A DNA stretch of 64,000 nt from Amphibalanus amphitrite (lineage: Eukaryota; Arthropoda; Thecostraca; Balanomorpha; Balanidae): contig NW_024882860.1 of assembly GCF_019059575.1 (NCBI RefSeq), positions 62,001 through 126,000 on the forward strand, read 5' to 3'. Each line of letters opens with the position of its first letter. The first letter of the stretch is position 1. Under the pieces are notes generated by a model. It saw nothing but the letters and a program-made list of their open reading frames with translations. It searched no databases and had not been told where the DNA came from. Below, in pieces: positions 14,489 to 26,131 of the stretch. Position numbers and translations under genes: made by a program.

Positions 14489-17400
14489 ATGTCCCAGGAG
14501 ACCACATTGCCCCGAGCAATGCTCTTTCTGGGGGTGTTTCTGTGGTGGGCTCTTCTGGGCGCATATTCCGCTCAAGTCGAATCCCGGTTAGAAGATATAG
14601 CGGCCGCCAATGTGGAGACAGCGGCAGCCAATGTGACCTTATCCAGGTCGGAGCGTGACCTCTCGTGGATCACCTCCTGGTTGCCATGGCGACGCCAGGA
14701 GCCGGGGACCACCACGGAGCTGCCGGGGGTTAGCAGCAACGACAGGAAAGCCAAATGTGAGTACCCGACTGTTTGGTGCTGTGTGGTGTTTGTGACAGGC
14801 AAATGGATGGCAGGAAGTTTTCTTTTCATGAAATTCACTCGCTTATGACATGACGAGAAAATGGATGTCTTTTCGCGCATACATGGCTAAATGGATCGCC
14901 ATAGATGCAGTTGATAATCGCCCATACGGCTTACTTCGCATAAGAATGCGGGGAAAACGTCGCGAAATCTTTACAAACGAGACAAATAGGCTTTCGCATA
15001 GTCAGTTCTCCACACAAATGGTAATAGTTCCTCGCGACTTATCAATCGGGCGAGCAGTTACCAAACGTACTTGCCGTTCTTAGATAGGCGTGTCCATGCA
15101 TTCGCTGTATTTATTTGCACAGTCACCAAGGGTGTAACCTACCATCAAAATGCATAAGCATCAGTGGCGGATCCAAGGGGGGGGGGTCACATGGGTCATG
15201 CCCCCCCCTTGAGGCCCGGGGGCCCAACGACCTGCCAGGGGCACCACCGACCTATCAGGGGTATCACAGTCCTGACAGGGGCACCACAGGACCGCCAGGG
15301 GCACCACAGACCTAGCAGGGACACCACGGGCCTGGTGCCCCTGGGCCCTGACAGGACTGTAACGTCCCTGACAAGCCTGAAGTGTCCCCGGCAGGCACGT
15401 GGTGCCCCTGACAGGCCTGAGGCGCCCCTGCAAGGCCGGTGGTGCCCCTGGCAGGCCTGTGGTGTCCATGGCAGGCCTGTGGTGCCCTTGTTAGGCCTCT
15501 GGTGCCCCTGACAGGCTTGTAATGCCCCTGGAAGGACTGTGGTGCCCCTGGGCCCTGACAAGCCTGAGGTGCCCCTGACAGGCCAGTGGTGCCCTTGCTA
15601 GGCCTGTGGTGCCCCTGGCAGGCCTCTGGTGCCCCTGACAGGCTTGCGGTGCCCTTGGAAGGACTGTGGTGTCCCTGGGCCCTGACAAGCCTGAGGTGCC
15701 CCTGACAGGCCCGTGGTGCCCTCGTTAGGCCTGTGGTGCCCCTGGCAGGCCTCTGGTGCCCTTGCTAGGCCGCTGGTGCCCCTGGTAGGCCTCTGGTACC
15801 CTTACTAGGCCGCTGGTACCCCTGCGCCCGGAGAGGATTGGTGCCCCTGAAAAGTCTGAAGTGCCCCTCGGCAGGCCCGTGGTGCCCCTGACAGGCCCAA
15901 GGTGCCCCTGCGAGGCCGGTGGTGCCCCTGGCAGACCTCTTGTGCCCCTGGCAGGTCTGTGGTGCCCCTGGCAGGTCTGTGGCGCCCCTGGCAGACCTGT
16001 GTTGACTGGTGCCCCTGCTAGGTCGCTGGTGCCCCTCACAGACCTGTGGTGCCCCTGGGCCTTGACAAGCCTGAGATGCCTGGCTATGACAGGCTCGTGG
16101 TGCCCCTGATAGACCAGTGGTGCCCTTGCTAGGCCTGTAGTGCCCCTGGCAGGCCTCTGGTGCCCCTGCTACCCCTGCGCCCGGAGAGGACTATGGTGCC
16201 CCTGAAAACCCTGAAGTGCCTCTCGACAGGCCCGTGGTGTCCCTGGGCCCTGACTGGCCCAAGTTACCCCTGCGAGGTCGGTGGTGCTCCTGGCAGGCCT
16301 CTGGTGCCCCTGACAGGTCTGTGGTGCCCCTGGCAGGCCTGTGTTGACTGGTGCCCCTGCTAGGCCGCTGGTGCCCCTCACAGGCCTGCGGTGCCCCTGG
16401 AAGGACTGTGGTGCCCCTGCCCCTAGGGGTGCTCATGGGCACAACAGGCCCGTTGTGCCCCTGACAGGCCTGTCGTGTATACTTGCTAGACCTGTGGTGC
16501 CCCTGCTTCCTGGCAGGCCTGTGGTGCCCCTGGCGGGCCTGTGGCGCCCATACAAGGCCGTAGGTGCCCCTGACAGGTTTGTGGTGTCCCTGGAAGGACT
16601 TTGGTGCCCCTGACAAGCCTGAAGTGTCAAGGACAGACCCTTTAGACGCCAAGGTCAAGTTCGTCGGACTGACAACGATTTGCTTACCTGATAACGTTCC
16701 TGGTAAGTACTCACTACTCAGCGTCCACAACATATATACACATAGCACATTCATATATACTTGCTGATACTACTACTACTTCATACTACTTCATATATAC
16801 TTAATTGGGTATACTTGCTTACAATTGGTAAATGTGGTTGTGGCTAAGAGTTAAGATACTGACTAAAAAAAAAAATAAAAAAAAATAAAAATGGGGGCAC
16901 CACCAAAATGAAGTGGACGAAATCCGTTGAGTTTTTAATTTTGGGTATAGGTAGGGGCACCACTTCGCTTCATGACCCTCGGACCTCCCCTTGGAGTTTT
17001 CCTGGATCCGCCCCTGATAAGCATTGAGCAATGAACTATGTGATAAGGCTCAGTTTCTACTTAAGTATTATGCCGTCACCTTGAACTTGTTCAACAAACC
17101 GGAGCTTGTGCTGGAGAGAAGCCAAAACGACTGAGGAGGACTCTGACACCGTGCCATGTCACATTGCCATTTTCACAAGTTCTGGTAACACATCTGCCAT
17201 AGAGCTTATCGAAAGATTCTAAGCTTTGCATATGCATGCCTGTGCCTAGTGCCCTTGTATGTAGGCAGACAAGGCCTGTCTAATGTTTAATTTTAGTTGT
17301 GAAGGAAACGACCGTGCCGCCGTTCCCAGCGACATCAACGGAGCATGAGTCACTAGCACCGAGCCCGAACTTAGCGCATGCAGTCATTGCGTCATGCAAT

Positions 17401-20400
17401 TGTTCTCGGCTGTGCCGTGTAGCGTGCATGCTGTGCATGCTTTTTAGCATAAAACCGTGACCGTCGGTCCATTATATTCGTGCTTAGCCCCTTCTAAGGC
17501 ACGTTTCTTCCTTTGATGCGATTTATTCAATACTTCAATATCATTTGTGTTACCAGCCAACTCCAGCTATTGCTTTTCAGTCACAGTCACACTTTTCAGT
17601 CAATATGACCTTGATCGCACTACTCGTCTGTCTCCCCCAGTCCTGAACATCTTCACCATAGTGCGGTTCGCCAACGAAGAGTGCAGGGGCGACAACAACC
17701 TGAACGGCACGTGCGTGTCCCCTGACGAGTGTCGCAACCGGGGAGGCCAGGAGGCGGGGAAATGCGCCAACGGCTACGGCGTCTGCTGCACCAGTGAGTT
17801 GTAGAGAGGGAGGGCACCCCAAGGCGGGCGGGCGTCGATATGGGTGTGCTAGGAGAATAATTCGCGGAGTTCCGGGACATAGCTCTGAAATGCATTACCT
17901 AATCTAATTGCTTCCGAGACGGACGACCTCAGCATCACTCGCTTCACTTTTGTATTTCCAATTCCATTACTACCAAAACATTACTTGTGCTTATACAAGG
18001 CATCTCTATTATTGAGCTTAACTTGTACAAAAACAGATTTTATCTATTACTGCTTTTCGAATAGTTTTCCTTGTGAAAATCTGTCAAAGAACTTAAGAAA
18101 CCGAAACGGACAACTATTTTGCATCTTAGTCGTATTCATTAATGATAATCTATAATATTACGTAACACATAAGACGTAAATCACAATGATCGTCTAACCC
18201 ACAGTGACCGGTAGTTGTGGGAACTTCACGCGGTACAACAACTCTTACTTTGAGAGCACCGACGCCGGCAACACACCCAACTGCCAGTAAGTTTAATATC
18301 ATATGTTTTATTCTGAGAATAATGCAAATAATATACTGCGACTGTTACAAAAATGGGTAACTCGCATGTGCAATAATTTGTCCTTTATTATTGCGGTACA
18401 TATTTTCATTTTGTAACTTACGAAAAGGGAACATGCAATCACCTACCACCTATTCATCTGGGTTCAACTGTTTTCCTCAAGAAACACTGCCTGGCTCTGG
18501 CCTATGCCCATGGATTGTTTTACCTTCAGTTAGGTACTTCGTATGCGTCTATGCGCTGAATAGATGTAAACTATACTCAGTAGCCATGCTATTCAGTACC
18601 ACCATATTCTACCGTCCGCACCCTTCTCTCAAATTGGTGACCTCCACCACTCTGACGCCAGATTCACCGTGTACCGGGACTCGTCCGCGCGAATCTGTCA
18701 GCTCCGACTCGACTTCGACACTTTCCGGCTGGCCCAGCCGGACAACGCCTCGGGACAGTGCACAACGGACGCGTTCTCTGTGTCCGGAGTGGTGAACGCC
18801 GTGCCCGTTATCTGCGGAGAAAACTCGCGCACACACAGTGAGTTGAGAGGGAGTGGGAGGCAATGGGAGGGAATGGGAGCGAATGGGAGGGAATGGGAGG
18901 GAATGGCAGGAAATGGGAGGGACTCAGGTCACCGGGAGGGCATGAGCCAGGGATCGCGCACACAACTGCACATCATGGGATGGTCGGAATTTACCTCACA
19001 GATAATAAGGTGGGTGACATCCGGCAGCAGGTCTGATTCTCTGACCATGAACAATGCAAACTACAAAGGTAAGAATGCGGCCTTGACGACTGAGGCTCAA
19101 AAGAAAATAGCGGTTGCTAGCAGTAAGTATGTAAGTTCTGAGTTGTATGAGCGCCCTTGAAGTAACTCCGGAGTCCGGTACATGCATAGTAATAACGCAT
19201 TGGATCGTTATATGCATCACGAATACTAAACACCGTCCATCCAAACGGTGGCCTCGGGTGGAGCCGGTTTTACCAGCCAGTGCAGTTACGAGAGGAGATG
19301 ACTGGTAAATTTCCTCTACCCAACTGCACACAGCCGGGCAATCCGACACGCTGTACGAACTGACACCGGACACCGTCCTAATAAACGCGAGAGATGCCGC
19401 GGACACCCACTGGATGAGCGGTCGGAGGGATCGGATGTCACCTCTGAGCCGTCGGGAATTCTGTTTCATTTCGATTGGCGCGAGAAAGAACGGAGTTAAA
19501 GCGCTTGAATCATTTTGCACGTGTTTTGATCACTGGAAATGTATGGTTCAGAGAAAATTTGTGTGAGAAGTTGTGAGAACAATATTCTCGGATATATCTG
19601 AGCCCTGAGGTTGGCCCTGAGGCAATATAAAGACACGTGCATCAACGGCGGTTGCGCTTTAAATCCGTTCTTCCTTAGGTTTGTCAGTCTCAGTGCTGCC
19701 GTCCTGGTACTTTAGTACCAGATCTGGTACTTTTTCGACCTTTCTGGTACGGCGGTACGCCTAAACGAAATCTGGTACTTTTTCGTCGAAATGCATTTTT
19801 TGGCATTTTAATATTTCTTTCAATATAAGTAAAAGACAAAACAATTCTTTTAGTCCGGAGGGATGGTGCTTCTAAATTTATCATCATAATTTGTCATGCA
19901 TCGGATTCAGAATTATTAATACCTATTCCTGTTGTGTGCTAGCAGAAGTAAACAAGTGTGAAATTCGCGCGCCACGCCGGCTGCCAAGTACCATTGCCAA
20001 TTGCCAAGGACGGTCCGCCGGCTGCAGGCTGGGCAATATCACTGTGGCAATTTTCGGATTATGGGTGTAAGCTAGGATCCTGGGTGCAATCGCCAGTCTC
20101 AACTGGAGTACCCCCTCTCGAAGGCAGGATTTCGATTTCTCTATTTTTATGCCAATTTTAAGTAGGATACAATTCGGGAGCTTTCAGAAGAGCGCCTTCG
20201 GCCTTTCTGCCTTTCAAGGAGCGACGCGGGGAGACGAATGGGTCGAACTACGGGGTCAAATGAGCCATAAATTACTTGCTGGCATGAATATACCGAAATT
20301 GTGGCTATTTTAAAGTACTGAATTAATAACAAGTTGACCTACTGCGATCTGGTACGGTACGCAGCCAGAAACAGCCAATCTGGTACGAATTAGATGCGAT

Positions 20401-23400
20401 CCTGGTACGCTGTAAAATCTGGCCGCGGCAACACTGGTCAGTCTACAGTTATTTATCGCACCGGTAATATGCAAGATGCAGTTGTCGGGTAAATGTCAGT
20501 TGTAAATTCATTTATGCAAACTGATAGAATGCTAGTTGAAAGAACAGCATCGTCTTATGGGCTAATCTGTTTTCTGAGCGCTTTGCGTTTCCATTTTCAC
20601 GATGTTTTTTCAACCTCGCTATTCTATCTTTCTGTGAAAGCCGAGCCGAATTCACTCGCGTTCAGCATGACAATGCATTACACCCGGCCGGTTGTTGAAA
20701 GCCATTGGGACACAGCTCGATCAGCGCCAGTCACGCGGGTTGTGCAGCCCCGCCCATTTCAGTCCAGTGGGGACAGACATTGCCCTGTCATCGTGGAAAG
20801 GCCAGTGGCCACACACCACTCTGGTAACCAACCAAACAAGCCCAGCTGTTGACCAAGCCTGAGCCAACCCGAGCCATCATCCGGATGAGGAGATGTCTTG
20901 GACTGCTTTCTAGTCACTTTCTTTGCGCTATTTAACTCACTTTCCAACTAAACAATGAGACATTAGAAGTGAAGAATTAAATGTGGGGATCATGTCAAGT
21001 CTTCCTTTGATAGGCACTGACATCATCATTTGTTTATAGATATCGTGGTAGGGTAGGTATTGCCTGCATTTAACCGGTAACTGACACCATTGTTCGTTTT
21101 TCAGCACTAGCACCGATTATGATAGATTTTGACCGCACTTATAATTAAAAAGGCATTCTCGCTGTGGCTATTAAATGCTTACAGTTACGTCACCATCCCC
21201 GCGCTATGCACACCAAATACATAAGATCCTCGGACGTTCACTACATACCTGTCACCATGACAATGGCGTTTTGTTGTATTCACTGATATCTATGATACTT
21301 ATAACTATACATCTATGTCATATCTAACGCCTTGTTTTACGATTCCAGTGTATATCGACGTGGACCCGAACTCTGATCGAACGGTGCTCCAAATATCGAC
21401 CACGCAGGGCGCCACTCAGACCACTACCATCGCCCGTGACTGGAAGATCAAGATTCAGCAGATCGAGTGCAACAGCACCACCAGAGGTGAGCCCTCAGAG
21501 CCTCTGCCGGCTGAGGCACCGGACTGAGCCATCCTCTGCACGCGCGCCATCTGTCCAGGTCCAAAAAGCGCCACCTGCAGGTACCCTTCCTTAGGCCTCC
21601 CTAGCCCAGTGGTAAGCCGTAAGGCACTGGTGCGACTCCGAGGTCTCAGTGGCTCACTTTGAGGTAGCGTAGAGACCGAAGTGCCCAGAAATTTCCTCGA
21701 CTGGAAGACATTTTTCGTTTATTTGTCTTGATCTCGGAATAACTTCTCGACAATTAAATAACCTTTTTTTGCTTATGTAACTAATTGCTTCTGCTACTAA
21801 AGAGAAACGTCAATTACTCTGAAACTGAGGAGGTGGAATCAAGTGATGTTCTTCAATCAGTGTCTGTGTCTCTTGATGTTGTCACTTACCCGTTCTGCCG
21901 CCAGCACCGTCGGCCTGTCTACAATACTACACGGGAGTCAGTGGGACTATAAAGTCGTTTAATTTCGACGGCTCCGAGATAGGTCCACACTTGGCATCAC
22001 AAAGTTACTCCATATGTATTCGGGACGAAGCGCTATACTGCAGCATCGAATACATTGCGTCGTAAGTGCGGGCTGACTCATATGACAAGAGGCAAAAGAC
22101 GTCTAATAGGAGGATAGATGGAAAACTTTTTTTGGCTACCAAATATTATTACGTGGCCGAATTCTGGTTTTACTTCGAATGAAACATTTACTTTGATGTC
22201 TACATATAGTGAAGTCTATATGTCGTCATTCATCAGAATAAATTTCGTTTTCGGTGATTCTGTGATATATTCTATGCTATGATTAGTCTACGTAATTTTT
22301 TTTTCGTAGCCGTGAACAGCACGGTTCATATTAGGAGAATGTATGTATAGCTGCACATTTGATTGCATTATTTTCTCTCATTACAGACCAGTGACAAATC
22401 CATTTCGATTAGGTCAGCAATCGTCCTCTCAGAAAAGTGACCAATGTCTAAACGACTTCCTCATTATCGCCGGCATATCGCAGGTAAGACGTTTGCAATT
22501 TCATGTGATGAATTCATAACTATACATACTTATCCATATATGTACACCATGTATACTATTACTTATCCAGCATTCATGCAAAATAATGAACCTTCTTTGA
22601 AAATAAATTTCATGGGCAGCTTATTTTAGATCGCCGAAACTGACACTGACACCAAAACCGACACTGAAACTGACAGTGACACCGAACTGACACTGACACT
22701 GACACTATGTCCCCAGACCGGCGTGCTTCCTCAGACTGGACAGATGGGCGGCAGTCACACTGACACTGACACTGACACTGACACTGACACTGACACTGAC
22801 ACTGACACTGACACTGACACTGACACTGACACTGAAACTGACACTGACACTGTGTCCCCAGACTGGCGTGCTACCCCAGACTGGACAGACAGGCGGCACC
22901 ACCAACAACCAGGGTTACGACCGGCACTGCGGAGGGACCTGGGCGGGAACCAACGGAGCCCAGGCCACGGCACCGACACCGGCCATTAGTAAGTAATGAG
23001 TATACGCATGCAAATTCTGTAACCGGACACCGGCATCGGTTATCAGTAAGTAGTACCTAACCGGAGCCCAGAACACGGCACCGACTCTAGCCATCAGTGA
23101 GTACGAAAGCGTGCGGTCGAGCACGGGTCACGGCAGACCACGGTCTCTCGTGGTCTAGTTATAATGGGATTGTATCGTTGCTAAGGATTGCAGAACGAAT
23201 GTTGGAAATCCATCATCAACAGCGGTATCGAATGTATCTTGCGACGTTCTGTCATCGATGAATTGTTATGTATAATTGTACGTTTATAACCAGGACTCGC
23301 AGCCGTTTTGTGCTATCAAGTAATGGCGAATAGGCATTCGAAATAAGAGTGTGCGTTTATCCCAAACTCATGTCTATAAAAAATCATTTTTATCGAAAAT

Positions 23401-23686
23401 TGTTAAGCTAACTCTAGTATTATCCTATGCAATTGATGTGATGAAATCACCGATATAATATTTATGTCTCTTTTCAGCGTACATGAAGCCGTACGTAGTC
23501 CGTGTGCGCTTTGACGACACGGAGGGACAGGGAGAGACGGACAACCGTGGCTTCTCGCTCAACTTCATCCAGAAACCGTGCAGCGTGCTGGGACGCAGGA
23601 AGAGGGCTGCTCTGCCCTGGAGGATGGCGCCCTGGTGCAACGGCACAGTGCAGGGAGGGCGGGCGACCTGGAAGACGCTATACTAA
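14489..23686 (+). CDS. secreted arthropod CUB-domain protein, 468 aa
   Basis: Nine exons: 14489-14756, 17641-17793, 18205-18286, 18662-18837, 21349-21486, 21905-22061, 22387-22483, 22862-22988, 23478-23686. All introns are GT/AG, phases agree, and the total is 1,407 nt with TAA at 23684. The start at 14489 is followed by a hydrophobic signal segment (MLFLGVFLWWALLGAYS). Then come a Cys-rich knot-like segment (EECRGDNNLNGTC...ECRNRGGQEAGKC...GVCCT), a CUB-like domain opening GSCGNFTRYNNS with ICQLRLDFDTFRLAQP, a second region with CLQYYTGVSGTIKSFNF and SICIRDEALYCSIEY, and finally YDRHCGGTW with RVRFDDTEG and GFSLNFIQKPC. This combination is known from uncharacterised secreted arthropod proteins; molecular role unknown. 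The tail after the last domain is basic (GRRKRAALPW), a possible processing site. The 3' UTR has a GTT array. Confidence 0.88.
15162..17016 (+). mobile_element. non-autonomous hAT element carrying a minisatellite, 1,855 bp
   Basis: The ends are CAGTGGCGGATCCAAGG and, inverted, CAGGGGCGGATCCAGG. The flanks are a perfect 8-bp duplication ATAAGCAT at 15154-15161 and 17017-17024, the hAT signature. It lies in intron 1 of the CUB gene. No transposase is present; about three quarters of its length is a GC-rich minisatellite. A smaller relative with the same ends is at 29083-29446. Confidence 0.93.
15228..16627 (+). repeat. about 20-bp minisatellite with an orientation switch
   Basis: The unit is close to GGTGCCCCTGACAGGCCTGT and is repeated for about 1.4 kb with many variants. 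The first roughly five units (15228-15325) are in reverse-complement orientation; the array flips at about 15330. Because three 20-bp units make 60 bp, all six frames stay open for long stretches, which explains the many Pro/Gly/Arg-rich reading frames here; none is a gene. Confidence 0.95.
18843..18925 (+). repeat. GGGARTGGGA-type short tandem repeat
   Basis: Imperfect tandem GGGAATGGGAGG-like units directly follow the donor site of CUB exon 4, inside the intron. No function seen. Confidence 0.8.
19691..20436 (+). mobile_element. non-autonomous hAT element, 746 bp
   Basis: Ends CAGTGCTGCCG and, inverted, CAGTGTTGCCG flanked by a perfect 8-bp duplication GTCAGTCT (19683-19690, 20437-20444). 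Both subterminal regions contain several direct and inverted copies of CTGGTAC, typical of hAT transposase-binding repeats. No coding frame of note. It lies in intron 4 of the CUB gene and is a different family from the CAGTGGCGGATCC elements. Confidence 0.92.
21587..21700 (+). mobile_element. tRNA-derived SINE head
   Basis: An A box TAGCCCAGTGG at 21602-21612 and a B box GGTGCGACTCC at 21629-21639 match the RNA polymerase III internal promoter with near-normal spacing. The flanks do not pair into a complete acceptor stem, so a SINE is more likely than a working tRNA gene. End points are approximate. It sits in the intron between CUB exons 5 and 6. Confidence 0.6.
22709..22754 (+). pseudogene. 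duplicated 5' end of CUB exon 8 with its splice acceptor
   Basis: These 46 bp match 22854-22899 at most positions, including the CCCCAG acceptor and codons for TGVLPQTGQ. The two copies are 145 bp apart and separated by an ACTGAC hexamer array. Since 145 is not a multiple of three, splicing to the upstream acceptor would read Thr-Asp repeats and then leave the exon frame, so the downstream copy is the productive one. Confidence 0.75.
22755..22851 (+). repeat. (ACTGAC)n hexanucleotide array
   Basis: About 15 near-perfect hexamers lie between the two exon-8 acceptor copies; a more degraded block of the same repeat covers 22637-22706. Together they show local expansion around the acceptor. Confidence 0.95.
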
Positions 23687-23789
23687 GAAGAGAAGCGCAG
23701 TGAGCTGTACTTTAAGCAGCCGGTGGACGGAATAAGACAGAGATCAATCGAATAGTCAATGACCATGCCATGGATGTGCTGTCGTTATA

Positions 23790-23790
23790 G

Positions 23791-23837
<47 letters not shown>
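23790..23837 (+). repeat. (GTT)n microsatellite
   Basis: About 16 pure trinucleotide units about 100 bp after the stop codon of the CUB gene, probably in its 3' UTR. Confidence 0.97.
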
Positions 23838-23838
<1 letters not shown>

Positions 23839-24623
23839 GTAGTTGTTCTTTTATTGGCACAGATGCACAGTTATTCAACAATGAACACTCTTTCTGCCAA
23901 TATGTAATATAAACTCAGCGACCATCGCTGTATAGGCTAAACTTCTCTTTCTTTCTTCTATCCTCTTCTCTGGCCTTTTTCCACGGATGAGTGTTAATGT
24001 TCCCTGGGGTCCGGGAGCCGACCAATCTATTTATTTATTACTTTTGAAGAAATAAGCGAAAATCAACTTATCTGTCTTTTTGCAGGATATATAGTTAGTT
24101 GATACTGCTGTAGCTGCTGCAATGCGAACTGCATATTTGCATTTTGCATATCTCGATTGCATATTTGAGGCACTTCATTTTATATCTACTAACTAGTAGG
24201 ACAATGCAATATGCTATCTGACTCACCGACCGCCCCTCACCACACCTCACGGGACTGTCACACTTCACAGCGCGACCATGGGGAGCGGGGATGACGGGTT
24301 GAGGGTGGGGGAGGGCTGACAGCGGGGAGGGTAAGGGAGGAGGGAGGGCACTGTCGTCACACTCACAATGTCACGGGAACCCTGCCCTGGGGTGAAAAGG
24401 TTACACAACAAGATTACTTTACACAACACGCTGCGTAGTTAAACTTCGTCGGCTGTCAACGTGTCGGTCATTGAAATGATGCATATCCGATTGTGTAGTG
24501 TATGCTTTTTTGCTTTGTATTTGCTTATTTTTACGAACGTAACAATAAAAATATGAAATATGTACTCTAAAGAATTCCGTGGATGCATGATTATTGTTTT
24601 CTGAGACCATCGACAGCCATGAG
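23838..24623. other. downstream flank of the CUB gene
   Basis: No coding exon seen. It would hold the rest of the 3' UTR; no canonical AATAAA was assigned with confidence. G-rich purine sequence at 24285-24350. Confidence 0.4.
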
Positions 24624-24625
24624 TA

Positions 24626-25546
24626 GGGTAACTGTGGGGAAAACGCACCCCTGGGTTAAACGCCTCCCCTAAAAAAATCGTAGATCTTATCGACGGATAG
24701 GTGTTTTATCCTGTCTTTCAGATCAGTCAGCTGCTTGTTAACGTAGTTCTCTATTTCCGGTTCTGCGTCTTGAGGAGCAGCGTGGGTAGGTGCTGATGTT
24801 GGTTTTGGGTGTTGTTTTTGTTGTTTTTACAGAAGATTCCTAAGCTTTTGATGCCCTCTTTATATCACAAAACTTGCTATTGTGCACATCACTCAAAACT
24901 GCGTTTTATTGTCATTCTGTTGAATTTACTATGCTGCGGCGTTAGTGGCGCGTTTTTTGTCAATATTTTGTTGACCGGAAATGGAGTGGATGGGGAAAGA
25001 CGCCTACTCGATGCATGGGGCAAGACGCCCCCAGTTTTCTGAAAGGGGGGCGTTTTGCACGGTGGTGAGAGTGCAGGGTAGCGCCCTGTAGGTCGGGGCC
25101 GAAAAGGCCTCTCCCTGTCCTTTTTTGTTGATATATCCTAAACGACTGCAGATATCGTAACCAAACTTTCAGGACTCCTCCGGGCATCCATTTTACACAT
25201 TGCAACAACATTTTATTCCAAAGGCTATGATAGGTTGACCACAAATGACGTCAGAATGACGATAAGTTCTGCCATGTTCATCATTTTCTGTTGATGGATG
25301 GGGTGGGGGCTCTTTGCACATGGGTGTGGGCGTATTACCCAGGGTGTGGGGCAAAACGCCCTTTTGTAAGGGTATGCGGAAACCTTTTTGGGGGGTTAAA
25401 TACCACACGCAAGTGTCTTTTCTTGGTCTCAAAGCGTAGTAAAAAGAATGAGCTACATGATGGTGCCCAGAGGTTTGAGTAATCTGGGTTGGGTTGAGTG
25501 TCAGAAGGTTTCGCGCTTAATGGGGGCGTTTTTGACCTATTCACCC
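24626..25546 (+). mobile_element. TA-flanked DNA transposon fragment or MITE, 921 bp
   Basis: The left end GGGTAACTGTGGGGAAAACGC and the inverted right end GGGTGAATAGGTCAAAAACGCC are imperfect inverted repeats flanked by TA (24624-24625, 25547-25548), as in the Tc1/mariner/pogo group. The interior has several GGGGCGTTTTGC-type words but no transposase. Superfamily from ends only. Confidence 0.65.
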
Positions 25547-25548
25547 TA

Positions 25549-26131
25549 CCTACCTGTTATGAGACTAACACATAGTTGATAGCTGAGATCGCACCCATTA
25601 GTTGTGACTTGTGACGGTGACGACTACACTTGCTCATATTGAATGAAGACAAGTTAGCTCGAAAGAAACACAAATCAATACCAAATTCAATAAGGTCATT
25701 TATGAATTTAATCCAGCTGTCGGTTTTTAATGCTGTTTTCTCATGCCTGATGGTCGCTTAGCGGCTAATTGTCCAACGGACATTGAGCAACAACAGATGC
25801 ATTGCAAGCCTACTCAATACATATGATCATTGCATCAAATTTTTGCGATCAATATTCCATCGGGCGGATTCATAAAAGTGAGGAGCAATAAAATAAATTG
25901 AGCTGAACTAAACTGAGCCCGATTTTCAGATCAAGCAGCAGAGCAGAGGTCGAAGTTAGATTGCGGAGACATGTCGCATTTATTTTCCATTTCTTTGCCG
26001 TCTTTGCGCCATTTTCGCATATTTTCTTTCTGTATATTATGTATAAACGCGGTTACTTATAACGCAGTAATTAATCATGTCATACATATCAAACCTGGCT
26101 GTCTCACTGCCTTTATATGTAGGATCACCGA
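25549..26131. other. intergenic stretch before the WAP peptide gene
   Basis: AT-rich sequence without a recognisable feature; it would include the 3' UTR of the minus-strand gene ending at 26132. Confidence 0.4.

Noticed and set aside
16629-16704. Exon-like stretch with a GTAAGT donor after the minisatellite
   Set aside because: It lies inside the hAT element, and CUB exon 1 (phase 1) already joins exon 2 at 17641 in frame.
15161-16767. Several Pro/Gly/Arg-rich frames in all six frames
   Set aside because: They translate a 20-bp minisatellite whose period keeps every frame open.
21590-21665. A working tRNA gene
   Set aside because: A and B boxes are present, but the ends do not pair into an acceptor stem.
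22637-22851. CRISPR-like or coding Thr-Asp repeat
   Set aside because: It is a simple hexamer array without spacers and falls in an intron.
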